The translations under genes and the position numbers were made by a program. Positions 20,090 through 32,969 of a stretch of 64,000 nt of DNA are shown here, in pieces. This DNA comes from Hypomesus transpacificus (lineage: Eukaryota > Chordata > Actinopteri > Osmeriformes > Osmeridae), in the NCBI RefSeq assembly GCF_021917145.1, contig NC_061065.1:12521412-12585411 (forward strand). Reading direction: 5' to 3'. How positions within the stretch are numbered: position 1 is the stretch's first letter; each line of letters opens with the position of its first letter. The notes below the pieces were generated by a model, which was not told where the DNA came from, made no database searches, and saw only the letters and a list, made by a program, of their open reading frames with translations.

Positions 20090-22520
20090 CTCCGTGTGTG
20101 TGTGATGATTTTAAGGCAGAAGTTTAAAAGGATGGGTCAGTTGAAAGGAAATGGTTGTTGAACTTTGGTAGCTGTGGAAAGAAAGAACAAAGGTTACAAA
20201 AAGAATCATACTATCATTCACATTTAATGTTTAATGTTAACATAAAGCAATTCCATCCTATGCTCCCATGTTCATGGGTATTTTACAGATGTTATGTTAT
20301 GACATTACTGAATTTTTTAAAATCTTATTCCAGTTTCAGATGGATGCCTTGTCATGGCTTCACGTTACCTTTTTTATTTACCTGGAGCCATGACAATTTA
20401 AACAAACACATTTGTTAGACTAGTGTTGTGGATCTTAAGAAGCTTTGCATGACTTCTGGTCAAATCAGTAAGGAATTACAACCTGATAATCAATTTGCTA
20501 TTCGTCAGAACTAAAACAGACACAGTTGTTTTTTAATGATTGTGAGAACTTAGTATTGGAATTGTGTGTCATTTCAAATAGCATAGCAGATGTTATTTTG
20601 TTGTTGGTGCTTTTTCATGTGCCTGCTTGAATTAGAAAGCGACTGCATTCGTTAAGTTCTACTCCCAGGTCTTTTACATGCAATATGTTGCAATCAAGAC
20701 TTGTTCTAACTGGAAGTAAGGAAATTTACCTTTGCAAATTGAAACGTTTCACTATCCTCAGTACTGTGTGTTATATCACCTGAGAGGAAACAATACCTTT
20801 CTTAAGAGGTCAATTGTTGTTGCATTTATGACCAGAGGAAAACGTGATACAGAAACAGATTTTTCCTAAGTGGCCTAAAACATGAATGTTATCTTTTTCT
20901 ATTGTCATCTTAAAAAAACACCTCATTAACATTTTGGTTTGCAGTTATGCTGCTGTCAGAAAGATTTGCATTTTCTTTTTAAAAGAATACATACTTTTCC
21001 AGAAATGGCTAATTCTAAACAGAGTTATCACTATTGGATGAAATATGCACTTAATTAAATATTTATCATAACTAAAATAAGTATGATTCTAGGTTACATA
21101 CATTAGTAGGGTGCCTTTACATAACATCAAATTGTCATTGGTTTTGAATGGTTTTGACTTTAGGGAGTGTAATCAAAAGCAATGAAATAAATAAAGTTTG
21201 GTACCAAACAAATGCTTTAAAACACACACACAAACTTTCAAACAAACAGTATGACCCAGGGTTTTGCATGGCCTTTTACAATTCTTCCTGATGTGTAGAT
21301 ATCTGATAGTTGACCCAGCAGCATTCCTTTCTCAGTCTGTAAGGCTTACAGGTGGATAATTATACATCGAGCTGAGGACATCGAGTATGTCACAGACATA
21401 CTATCCCTGGTAAACTAAGGTCGTTGACACAATGCACTAACAGGAATATAATCCAATGATGGAACTGCTATTCTGTTTCCAAACATAAATAAGGTTTATC
21501 CTATATATATATATGCATTATTTGAATCTAATTTGATAAATTGACACCTATTTGACTTTGTAGCATAAGCCTTCAAAGCCCTGACTTTGGTCAAAGAAAA
21601 AGAAAAATAGGCAAAATTCAAATATAAATCAAGGTTTAAAGTCTGTGTGGGTAGACAATTGGTCAAGCTCTGAGCTCAGACAGTGAGAAGGTACTATTCA
21701 GGCTCACCTGTGTGGCAAGTAGAAGCCTGTTCTCCTTTGAATGGTTTGTTTAGTCCATTGATGAGATTGGAGCAAGACTTGTCTTGTAGTGTAGAGGTTG
21801 AAAGACTAGCTCCTCAGACTGTGAGCATTTCTGTTACCCCAAATCTGAAACACTGAAGAGGACTACCTTGTCACACACGTGTACTGAACCAGACAGGCTT
21901 ATCAACTCACTGGTCTCTCCTGGGTGTGTTTGCTCAAGGTAATACAACTCCAGTCCCTCCCCCTCGCTCAACCTTGTGTGTTACAAGACTGATCTTTGTA
22001 ACTATTATGTAATTATTATTATTATTTAATTATTATTATTATGTATTATTTGTAACTGTATGTGTATGTGTACGTGTGTTTTCAGTGTGTGACTGATCTC
22101 CCCAATAACCAAATGTTGTTGTGGGGGTGTTGGGGTGGGGGTTGATAAAACAGTGCAGGACTCAGGTAAAGTGTGTGCTGCTTTAGTGAAAAGGGGAGGG
22201 CAATAGCTCTGGATAAAATCATATTTGCCCTGCAGGTAGGAAGGTAAATAAGTTAAAGAATCTCATCCGTTTAAAGGTGCAGACTGTTCCGAGGAATTTT
22301 CAGGCACGGTGTGGTTACAATTTACTTGGTAAGTATTCGCATGCCAAAGGAATGTTATAATAGTTTTCTTCAATCTCATCTTGGCCCTGTGCACAGGTTT
22401 CTTTCAAGACAAGCCATCGAACATCTTGTTTAAATAAATTAATGATTTGTGAAATCAGGTGTACTGAGCCAAATCAAAATCCTGGTTGTCCTCAGAGTGG
22501 AGAAAAAAACGGATAAAAAC
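20090..22520. other. Upstream region of the Borg-like gene, no gene seen
   Basis: It is AT-rich. A short ATT-repeat run lies at 22008-22048. No DNAJC17-like coding text was found, although DNAJC17 lies at this place in human. Confidence 0.45.
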
Positions 22521-22527
22521 TGATAAG

Positions 22528-22572
22528 TTTTTAAGTCGCTCTGGATAAGAGCGTCTGCTAAAAAAAAAAAAT
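22528..22572 (+). mobile_element. L2/SINE 3' tail relic
   Basis: The text AAGTCGCTCTGGATAAGAGC, then GTCTGCTAAA and an A run, is the hallmark 3' tail of fish L2-type LINEs and their SINE partners. The A run marks the end. Upstream I cannot define a SINE head. Confidence 0.75.
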
Positions 22573-25140
22573 GAATAAATGATAAACTGTTGTACACATA
22601 TGTTTTCACAAACGTTTCATGTTACTTTGAATGTTGAAAAAGACACTTGTTGAAGTTGAACACAACTTGCTAATATATTAATGGTGAAGAAGATTATGGG
22701 GTTTTAATGAAGCTGCAATAGAGGACCTTCAAAAGGCTAGTTAGTGATAGAACTATGTGTGAACGCACTGCCACAAACCTAGTTGGAGACTTAGAATGTT
22801 ATGGGGTTTCAATAAAAGTGAAATAATGAAATTGTATCAAATGCAGATTAGACTTGTTTGTCAACCCGTTGACTTAAGAAATAAACTGAACAAACTGCCA
22901 AGATGACTACCCCTATGACTACTCCGAAGTATCGCTTGGCACAAATGACATACACAATAAATTAGAAGCTGCAATAACCAATCTTGCAGTGCTTCTGTGT
23001 TAGCAAAGTAGGAAACTCTACTGTACTACTATTGTCTATTCCAATAACTATTACCACTTTCAAAGTTAACGCCGAAGCAAAAACATAATTGGACCCAAAA
23101 AGTCTATTGAAATAGGTTGAAATATATTATTGTCAATGATTAATGTCACCACAGGCTGACCTTGAAGAGAACACCCCCCCATCATTGGCCTGACAACAAC
23201 CAAGCAGTGTTTCCAGACCATAAAGCCAGGAGGACTTTGAATTAGATGTTTGCCCTGAAAATCTGTTACTATTATTATTCGCTAAATGTCCATGTAAAAC
23301 ATGAAGTAAATATGGTATGGAGTATTTCCTCTCTGGTTAGCCTTTGCTTGCCTTTATTTGAAATAACACGAACATTTAACCTTTCCTGATGACACTGGGC
23401 CACCTGAAACTCCCCTGGAAAAAAACAGGTCTCAACACACCATCAATGTTTTCCAAACACCTCATAGAACATTAATGGAATGGTTTCACTGTCTTAGACT
23501 TATAGTTCGGCCTGCAGCATTCATCCTGAGGCCAAATGATCCAACACATAAATCAGAGCATTCCGAGAATGCGACCTGCTCAGAATGAGTGAGTGTGTGT
23601 TCTATCTTTTCTCCTTAATCTCTTACCTAAGAATCTCACTGTCTCCAACTTTCAAACAGTAGTGAATTGACTGGCCTACTTAGCCATTGAAACCTGTTTC
23701 GACAAAATATAAAAGGTGCAATACGATAATCATTGAATGTACCCGTTCATTTGTGATGTAAAATGGCTGCAGTACAGGCCTGACTGAGCCTCACCACAGC
23801 GGGTGGGCAGTAGACTTCATGTACATAACATGCAGTCATGAGTTTAATAAATGTTTAATAAATGGCATCCATTACACTAATGACCATGAACAGTATTTAT
23901 CTAAACCACCTTTACAATTCTATCATTGTCAATGACAGAGAAATTGAGAAAATGGTAGGTACACAGTATGCTCACCTGCATTCCAAGTCCTTATTTGGTC
24001 ACGTTCCTTAGATAAGCGCTCATTGCATAATCCAGTTTACCCATCTACACATGAAAGCTCTCCCACACCTGCAGAACATGCAGTGTGACTTGCATTATCT
24101 CTCTAGCCTGAATAGTATGTTTAAATTGAATGCCTGGAATTCCTCACTGAGTGGTTGGATTGCTAGATGCCTCCTTTGTGATTGTTTATTTATTGATGTG
24201 GTCAAATATTCTCATTAAGGTCAACTTGTTTAAGTTCGGACCAGGAAGTGACAAGGATCATGTGTCAGATGCTTGATTCAGATTGCTGGAAAAAATGGTT
24301 CTGAAGAGGAAATATTTTGAGCTGATAGTTTAAGCCTCCAATTGGCTATTGTTGTAAATTCCTGCCTACCATGTTCATGTGAAGTGAGTGCTAAGGCCTG
24401 TTAAAGGGCTGTTCCAATGATTTCCTCTTCTCCCTGGCCCTCAAAAATGGAGATGACGAATGACATATGAATCTTGAGCTTGTGAGAAATGCACAGTGAA
24501 CTGAGAGATACCAAAGACAGGATTATGCTCGCTCACATATATCTGATTTAATCAACGAGGGCTGGCACTCATACCGTGACATTTTCTGTTGTTATCCGTC
24601 ATCGGCTTACATTTTTGGCTGAAATGTGTAACCAAACAACCTTCCAACATCCAACATCCTCTGTGCTCCTGGAATTCGTTGAAACCCTCTTTATCACAGT
24701 GGCTTCCTCATTTGTGACACATCAAATCCTTGGGATTTTGAAACATGGAGAAAAACATGTGTGATGGAGCTATGACCTGGCTCATGGTAAATAACAACAT
24801 TCTTCTCATGGTTCATGTACACTGTGGAAGACACATGCAAACAAAGCCCTCACTCTCATATATATTTGACATTGGGAACAATAGCATATGACAGTAACAG
24901 TTGAGTTTAAGTTACAATTATTTTGATTATGAACTTGATTATGTGATTATTTGTCATATAATCAAAATACATTCACCAGGTAATTGTTTTGAAGGTACTC
25001 TCTCAACCACAGTGGATCAGCACATCCTAAACACAAAGTGTCGGCCATGCAGCTCTTCCATCCTCTAAAACCAAATATAACCAGTTCCTGGTACAAACAA
25101 AGGGGACAGGAAATACCATAAGAAGTATCGTACACATTCA
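22573..25140. other. Intergenic DNA, nothing recognised
   Basis: No coding exon or RNA gene is supported in this AT-rich stretch. Confidence 0.45.
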
Positions 25141-25245
25141 CATTTATATATTTAGCAGATGCTTTTATCCAAAGCGACTTCCAAGAGAGAGCTTTACAAA
25201 AGAGCATAGGTCACTGATCATAACAACGAGGTAGTAAGTACACAT
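25139..25245 (-). mobile_element. L2-type LINE 3' end copy
   Basis: About 100 bases closely match 62285-62390. Both copies contain TTTAGCAGA(T/C)GCTTTTATCC, then CGACTTCCAAGAGAGAG and GCATAGGTCACTGATCATAA. Read on the minus strand, this is the 3' terminal tail of the LINE that is better preserved at 62.3-63.0 kb. Confidence 0.8.
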
Positions 25246-25815
25246 GAAGCTTAAAGTCAAATGCTCCTCTCTCAAACATTCTTGAGCAACAAAATACCAA
25301 TGCAGTGATGTGCTAATTAGATTTATTGTTCTCATCCATTGAAATCCACACAGTTTATTTGTCCTTGTAGGGGAAACATCTGTAAAAAGGTTCAAGATGA
25401 AGGTTTGGATGGTAATCTGCACTCAACCTTGGTATTTTCTGGAGGATTCTCCAATAGAGAGTCACTGGACTGTATCTACATGACATTACATTGACATATA
25501 ACACAGTGTTTTAGTTCAAATGACTGTACTATACTGTATGCACTACCTACTATACTGTGTAGGCTACAAGCGAAACAAGTACAGTATTACATATACAATT
25601 AAACGTAATCCAATTAGAAATATGAATTGTCAGTAACAGGCAATTTAGACATGCATACATTATACAGTATTTGCTGACTTGCTTGAGTTAGATGCTGGGA
25701 GTAAACAGTAAAGATTAAGGTTTCACATGCTCAGAAGAACAGGTGTGCTTTTGTGATGGTGTCCCTACGGGGAATTGCTGTGGCTCCCTCTAGTGGCATT
25801 TGACTGAAGCTTCCG

Positions 25816-26718
25816 TCACATAGGGCTGATGTCCTTGTGCAGACACCAGACCAGGGTTTGTCCCACACCAGTCATGCTGATCACAGAGAAGCCCATCTTT
25901 TCCAGTTTATCCATGACCACCCGGGGAGGCTCCTCAACATGGTACTCAGAACTGCAGGATTAAGGTTTTCAAATGGGCACAGCACATTCATGAAATGCTT
26001 ACAAACGTATTTGAACACATAAACACCCTTGTTTGTCTTGTCCAATTATGCATCAAATGTTGCTACACTTTTCACTTATTGAGTGCTTACAGTGTACAAA
26101 ATCAACAATGGATTTGAAGATATAATCATCTTAAACACAATAAATGATTATACCACCAGGAGAAAAAGGACATTGCATGCATCACTTACAAGTTGTTACC
26201 CAATGCATTGGTCTTTTTGGCTCCCAGGTAGTTCATGATAGCGGGGTCGGAGGATTCATCACCAACCATGGTTGGACCTGTCTCCTGAGAAGAGTGATGA
26301 TGGTGCAACTCATATATTTAAGCTGATATTGTATATTTTGATGTATGTACGCAATGGTAATAAATTCAAAATGATGTATGATCTAATCACTTCACATCCT
26401 AAACATTTAGATCATATACTGCTATTTTTAATGACTATTGGAATTACTTTCTATCCTATTTGAACTGTTGTCAAATATTGACGCGCCTTTATTAGGAGGT
26501 CATTGTCTAATATATCCAGTTATTTTCATTCCTTTGACCTAAGTCAATTTAATTTTAAGTAAATACATTCATTTAATTATAATCATTTTCATTAGTAATT
26601 TCTAATGACTACTGTACAATGTATGAATACAAAAGTTTAACTGTAACACAGGCAGCATGCATAAAAAGGTAAATCGACAAACCAGACGCAGTAATGTGCT
26701 GATCAGAACATATGGCAT
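25816..26718 (-). CDS. gchfr: GCHFR, GTP cyclohydrolase I feedback regulatory protein
   Basis: The gene has three coding exons. Exon 26683-26718 encodes MPYVLISTLLRL. Exon 26190-26284 encodes ETGPTMVGDESSDPAIMNYL and onward to GNN. Exon 25816-25951 encodes FSEYHVEEPPRVVMDKLE through TGVGQTLVWCLHK to the stop at 25818-25816. The total is about 88 residues, close to the usual 84. GFRP forms a pentamer that clamps GTP cyclohydrolase I. It relays inhibition by tetrahydrobiopterin and stimulation by phenylalanine, setting BH4 supply for aromatic amino-acid hydroxylases and nitric oxide synthase. The C-terminus ends HKDISPM, a few residues longer than the mammalian HKE. Splice borders are canonical and all frames join. 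The flanking genes agree with human 15q15.1. Confidence 0.95.
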
Positions 26719-27891
26719 CTTTGAAAAAATACTTTGAGTCTCCTTGGATTATTCCTCGGAGCCTGTGTGGTTTGTTAGCTGTATAACTACTGAGTGTAGG
26801 TTAGTCAGTCGGCACTGGGCAGGGCTCAGAAGTTGATGCCTTACCATGAGGGAGCTGAAGAGGGCGTAAAAAGCTCACACCAAAAGCGTGAGGTAGGTGT
26901 TCACATTGAATCCATTACTGAACTATTATAAATGATTGATATTAATTATTGAATGGAAAATATGTTACTCAAATGCCCTACTATATTTATAAATATCAAA
27001 TGACAAAAAATATTATCAAGAACAATTACATGTCTAATCATCAATAGCAATTCAAAAATGTAATTCTGGATACAGTGTATTGGATGTCATGCTGGATAGG
27101 CTACTTAAAGTTGTACATTACAATAGGTAAACTGCTCGAGTTAGAGTTAATACCAAAAGCATGTTCTAATACAAAAAGATAGACAGGAAACACACATCAT
27201 AGTCTATTTCTTTTCTTTTTTAATGAAAAAATGATGCCTGATAAAGAAATTAATATCCTGTCATGTGGAGCCACCATAGCTGGATACAATCTTTAATATC
27301 CGTATTTAATTTAGTTTTTGCAACCACAATAACACAGACTAGGGACATACAGGTAGTTATGACACATTTTCCGATGGTATCCCTATGTTCCTGTTACCTT
27401 CGCTTTTGGTGTTCTCTGTAGGCTATCCCCTGGCTTTCTTTTCCCTCCGTGTTTCTGCATTCTCTGTGATCTTTAATCCATGTTCCCTATGAGTTTGCTG
27501 TTTACATGCTCTGGAATGTTCCTGCCGTGCTCTTGCTGTGGATTTGATCAGTCAGCCCAAGGATGACTATGAAAAATCCCAAAATGTGCCTTTTTTTGTC
27601 ACTGTGACATTAAGCGTACTCTTTGAGCATATTTAATGAAATGTAAACAACAATAAAAATATATGTGTTGCTTTATTAAAAGATTTATGCAAATGTTGGA
27701 CAAATATTACAAGATTAAACTAACAGAGCATTCTCTGTATATCTGTTAATGTCATTTGTTGTAGAATTTCAAATAATTCCAGCAAATATTATTGTAAGTT
27801 ATCTGGTACTGTTCTACGTTTTATGTCAAATTATATATTTTGGTTTCCAACGGAAGTATGATCATAGCCCACTAATTCCAGCATTTTTATC
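26719..27891. other. GCHFR 5' flank
   Basis: No other gene is recognised. The GCHFR promoter should lie in the first few hundred bases upstream of 26718. Confidence 0.45.
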
Positions 27892-27899
27892 GTTCCTCC

Positions 27900-29402
27900 C
27901 AGAGCCATAGAAAAAGAGAGTTGCGACACTTCCATAGACTCCCATTGTTATCGAGGAATGCGGAAGTTAAGCGTGTATCATGCAACCTATAGTTCCAAAC
28001 ATTGTATTTTCCACCGTTGAACCCCATTCATTTTCAGTGTCTACGAAGCAAGTGAGCTGGTAAATTGATGAAAATCCTGCATTTTTTCATATTTCAACCA
28101 CCACATATCAATTGTTATTAGTAGTATTTCATATAGCCAGCTGTAGAGAAAATGTATTGTAAGATTATGGCTTGTTAGATTATAGCTTGTTAGATTCTAA
28201 ATGCAGTTTGCGATAGACTATAGTAGAGCTATGCAACACTTTTACTGTAGCTAGCTAAAGAGCATGTGTATCAACCAGAAGTTCGTTGGTTTATAGTCTG
28301 TCAAATTAGTTCAAGTTATTGGTGTTCTTTGGCATACACAGTTTACAGAATCTGCTCTTATTAGCCTATAGTACATCTGATTATAGCTAGCAACAATGAA
28401 TTGCAGATTAAAGCCTTGGGTCCCCTATCGTCCAGCAACGCTCGGCAGGAATTTCAGGTCCACTCAATAGCTAGCTAGTTAGTTAGCTCAACTAGATGCA
28501 TCTACTACTGCGGTCTAAGTTTTGTGAAAAGCAGACATTAAGATCACCTGCTCACTACAAACAAAAGGAGTGGAAGAACACTGGACATATTGCACAATAA
28601 AATGTTTTATTGAATTGCAGTTGGTTGCCTTGTATATTCTGTTCAATTTTTTTCTATTGAACTTTTGCCGGTGATCATGGTTAGATTCAACTTGCATCAA
28701 GTACAAACGTGTTGTTAATGTGGTAAATTGTAAGTGGGCTGATGAAGAAAAAAAAAGTTGAACAAATCCCATTTACTTCAACAGTCGAAGGTTAAACGTT
28801 AAGTGGAACAATGTAGGCTAGCATAGCCATTTCCAGCTCTGCTTCACAATATTGCGTTATGCATTATAAGTTAATGTTATACATACATGTTAATAAAGTA
28901 GCATACATACATGATACAACACACCAGTAACCAATTGATATTGTGTTAATATACCGAAAATATCCGTGAATCGAGATGGTGCTGCTGTCGGTCCCGCCGA
29001 AAACCATTCAAACACGTTGACAGCAGTGGGTTTTCATTTAACTACAGCGAGCTACCGGAACCACGTGACAAACAAGCTCTAGCTTTTTCCCTGCGTTTCA
29101 CTGGCAGTGAGTGTTCACACATGTTGTAGTTCACTCCATTGTTCACCAAAAACGTCAGCGAGGACTGCCTAATGTAGATAAGAGTCAGCTGAAGATAGCC
29201 AGAATATCGGATTTCTTCAACTGAGCCTGTTTCATTCGTAATTTGCCTGAGAAAGCGACTTCCGTTGGCCAGCTCCATTGAAAACCATTCAAAAAAGTTG
29301 ACAGCAGTGGGGCTTTTTGGAACTACAGCGAGCTACTTGAACCACGTGATCACGTGTCGGCGAGATCAAAGCGTGTCGCAACTCTCTTTTTCTATGGCTC
29401 TG
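27900..29402. mobile_element. Non-autonomous hAT-type DNA transposon, 1.5 kb
   Basis: The terminal inverted repeats are perfect over 30 bp. The left one begins CAGAGCCATAGAAAAAG at 27900, and the right one ends with its exact complement at 29402. The element is flanked by an exact 8-bp duplication, GTTCCTCC, at 27892-27899 and 29403-29410. An 8-bp duplication with CAG ends is the hAT signature. No transposase frame is present, so it would have moved in trans. It inserted about 600 bp upstream of the RMDN3 start. Confidence 0.92.
28996..29350 (+). repeat. Internal direct repeat of the hAT element
   Basis: About 70 bases are duplicated 281 bp apart, at about 28998-29067 and 29279-29348. Both copies read GAAAACCATTCAAA, then GTTGACAGCAGTGGG, then ACTACAGCGAGCTAC, then GAACCACGTGA. 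Confidence 0.85.
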
Positions 29403-29410
29403 GTTCCTCC

Positions 29411-30005
29411 TCCCTGGTACAAAGTCAAATCGACGCGCGGGTCAAAAACGACACAGAACACGACGATGTTTTGTTTTTAACTCTAAGGTCTTTGCCCTTG
29501 ATTCTGTAAACGTGTATGGTAGCTAGCGTGTGTATTACAGACAGAAAAGTAATATATTGTATGTGTTTGGATGGACCACATCACCTGCATGCTTGTTTTA
29601 GTTACCATCTCAGTTTTTGACAGCTCGTTCTAGTCCATGCTACCCGGGCTTAGCATTAACATCAGGCATTTGATGTAGCTAGCCATAGTCGTCTCACAAG
29701 TACCGATTATGAAAGTGAAGGCATTGCTGGCATGTAAACATTTCTATTAAATAACGTTGGTATTTATCTAGTTTTTTTGTCATCGGGTATCATCTCCCAC
29801 ATTTACACCGAAGTGGTTGGGTGTAGTAGCACTATCCAAGAAAGCTAGAATAGCTAGCTTCGCGAACGTCGGTCGTACTAGGCTACTCGTGCGTTTTACC
29901 AGTAGTTCAGCTCAAATATTGTAAAAAACGAAAGTGCTGTCATCAGCATGAGGTTTTGACTTGAGACAAAGCCAACTGTAAACCACTTAAGTTTGAATTC
30001 CGGGT
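29411..30005 (+). promoter_or_regulatory. RMDN3 5' flank
   Basis: This is the stretch between the hAT insertion and the first coding exon. The RMDN3 promoter and 5' untranslated region must lie here or just beyond the element. No specific site can be assigned with confidence. Confidence 0.4.
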
Positions 30006-32909
30006 ATGGTCTCACTTTGGCGTACCATGAACACGTCGTTGGGGAGAAATGGCATGATAGGACTGGGTGTTGGAGCCACAGCAGGTGTAGGCTTGATAGC
30101 ATTTATAATCTACAAAGAAGTGACGAGAAGAAGATCTCAATGCTTGCAACTTCACACCAGCCCTCTTTGCCAGGCGACGGACATTACTGATCCAGATGCT
30201 CTCCTCCTTGAACCGCTTAATGCAGAAGGTAAGATGGCTCAGCAAGATAAATGTTCCCTAGAATACGAGACACAATGCTGCCTTGCCACAAAGCAGAGCA
30301 GTAGGCTACAAACCATCACTGATGCCATGGGCACATAAGCAATGTGCGTTCGTGCGTGCAGGCCCTTTCCTGAGAGTGTGTATTACTGTCTTCATATCCA
30401 GGCTTGTGTGGCTCTCTATGTTGCTTGGACTGGGGGACGTTTTGTGTTCATTACATCACATTTGTCAACCTACTTTTATGGGTATTCAAGTCAAAAACAT
30501 GTGCGTATGAATGTGAACTGCTTGGTATTTGACTTTTCTCGCTTCCGTAGCTTCGTTCCCTATTTTATTCAGTTGGTATTTTTTTTAATATTTAAAGTCT
30601 ATGACCCATTGGCATCATCCAGCTCTTCGTATGTCATTAACTGTTACTCTTCCAAGCTGATACTACAAACTTTGTGGAATTGAATGCATCTCTATGAGAA
30701 AATGAGTCTGCCACAAATTAAAATTTTAATATTTTACATATTACAATGTAAAATAGCTCAACAGGGGCAGAATGATTGTTTATTATTATGATTTTATGCT
30801 GGTTTGCCACCTAAACCTTGATGACACATACCCAACCAAGTATTCCCAACTGTCCCAGTGGTTAACAAATGACCACCACCATAATAACACACAAACACGC
30901 AAACAGACCCCTCCTTCCTGTCCCCATCCCCAGAGGCGGCTGCCCAGCAGCAGGCCCTGGCAGCGGTGGAGGCGGTGGTGCAGGGCCTGTCCCCAGGGCA
31001 GCAGGCGCAGCTGAGGAACCGCCTGGACGAGGTGCTGACCTGCGTGGCCTCTCTCCGCGGCGAGGTGGCCGAGCTCCGCGGCGGCCTGCAGGACATCGCC
31101 CAGCAGATCATCCAGGATGTCAAGTGAGTGGTGTGGCCGCCGTCCGACCTGCTCGTTAGGGGGGACGTCTGTTGGTAGAGTATAGCACAAGTCAGGCTGA
31201 TTGGTGGGTACTTGGATAAGGTTGATGATGCGTCACAAATACCTCCTAACTTTCCATTTTGGATAATGATCCCATCCCACACTTAGTTTAAGAATATATT
31301 TGAAGCAGGAATAAGAATATATTCCAAGCAGGTATAGAGAGAAATAAAAAAGAAGAAGAATTTCCAGGCGTTCCAACTAGGCCCCCACTCTGATTCTTAG
31401 CGGGTGTGGTCTTGCCCTTCTCTAACAGAAAGGGCATGGAGGAGAGCCAGCGGGCGCGGAGGAGACGCCACATCATCCACAGGGAGCGCACTGACTCCAT
31501 GAGCTCCAGTTCCATCTACTTCACCGCCAGCCAGGGAACAGCCAGTCTGTATGCAGGGGACACCAGCGAGGGAGGGTAAGAGATACTGCTGGGTGTTCTA
31601 ACACATGTTTAGGAACAAGGTGAAATCCCCCCTCCCAGTAAACAGGCGTTCAATATGTGGACTCCTATTAAGAATACACAAAATGTCTACCTGTTTCTAA
31701 ATGAGCTTTTCGACCGCTAATCCGTGATCATCTGTAAAACAGTTGTCCTGACACTTAGCTAACGAGTCCATATTGAACTACAGTGGTGCCACAGATATTG
31801 TGCTTTTGTTAACCTGCACTAGGTACTCAACCGCTAACGCCGAGTCTGACTACACGGACCGAGACACGGACAGAGAGACCGACAGGGAAGGAGAGATAGA
31901 GCCAGAGCAGGAGTCGGAGGACGAAGACGAGGACAAGAGCTGTGCCACGGTCCTTACTCTACGCCAGGACGATTCTCAGGAAGAGGGGGAGGAGGAGGTG
32001 GAGGAGGAGGAAGAACCGAGGACACAGCAAGAGGAGGAGAGGAAGGAGTTTGTGGCAGAGGCGCCCAGTGGGGAGTTGGCCCTGCTCCTGGCTCAGAGCG
32101 ATATCCTCCATACAGGAGATGCCAGCCTGAAAGCAGAGGGCTTTCACCTCCTACTTGCCAACAAAGCACAGGTAATCCAGAGGGACAGTAGAAAGGAGTC
32201 AACGTTCTAGTGACGGTTGACTATTTTACCCGAGGTCATTTTGGGCCATTGTATTTAAATATTAAACATAGCTTCAGCTACCTGTGTATTTACATGTTCA
32301 GGTTTGCCTATGTTTTCTTCATACGGTGCAATTTCCATATTTCTAAAATGTATTTGCATCCGTTGACTTTATCCCACAGTATGGCAACAGCAGGGAGTTT
32401 TTATGGCGACTAGCCCGCGCCTACAGCGACATGTGTGACGCTACAGAGGACAAACAGGAGAGGAAGTCATACGCAGAGCAAGGTGCCACATAACCACACA
32501 CTCAGCCATATGTAACATCAATAGGAAATACCATTGACACTTACAGTACTGTGCAAAAGTATTAGGCACCAAAAAAAGTTAAGGCAAACATAAATGAACA
32601 TAAATGCTTGTTCATAAAGGAACAAGAAATCTCAACATTGCACTTTTATACTGCCGCACAAATACAGAAGCAGAAGAAAAAAATATATATTTTGATGACA
32701 ATATTCATGTATTAAAAAAAAGAATAAAAAAAAAAAGATGTTTTGTAAAGTGCTGTATTTCTCCATGTGGCTTTGGTCTTGATGTTAAAACTCCACCCTA
32801 CAGGACGGGAGGAGGCCGAGGTTGCTCTGAAGAGGAATGGCCTGAACGCAGAGTGCCACAAGTGGTGAGTGGATCAAAACAGTTCTGCTTCCTGCAAAGG
32901 GAGTTTAGC

Positions 32910-32969
<60 letters not shown>

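Noticed and set aside
30342-30683. A small separate gene after RMDN3 exon 1
   Set aside because: It lies in the first RMDN3 intron, has no family resemblance and shows no own promoter or splice evidence.
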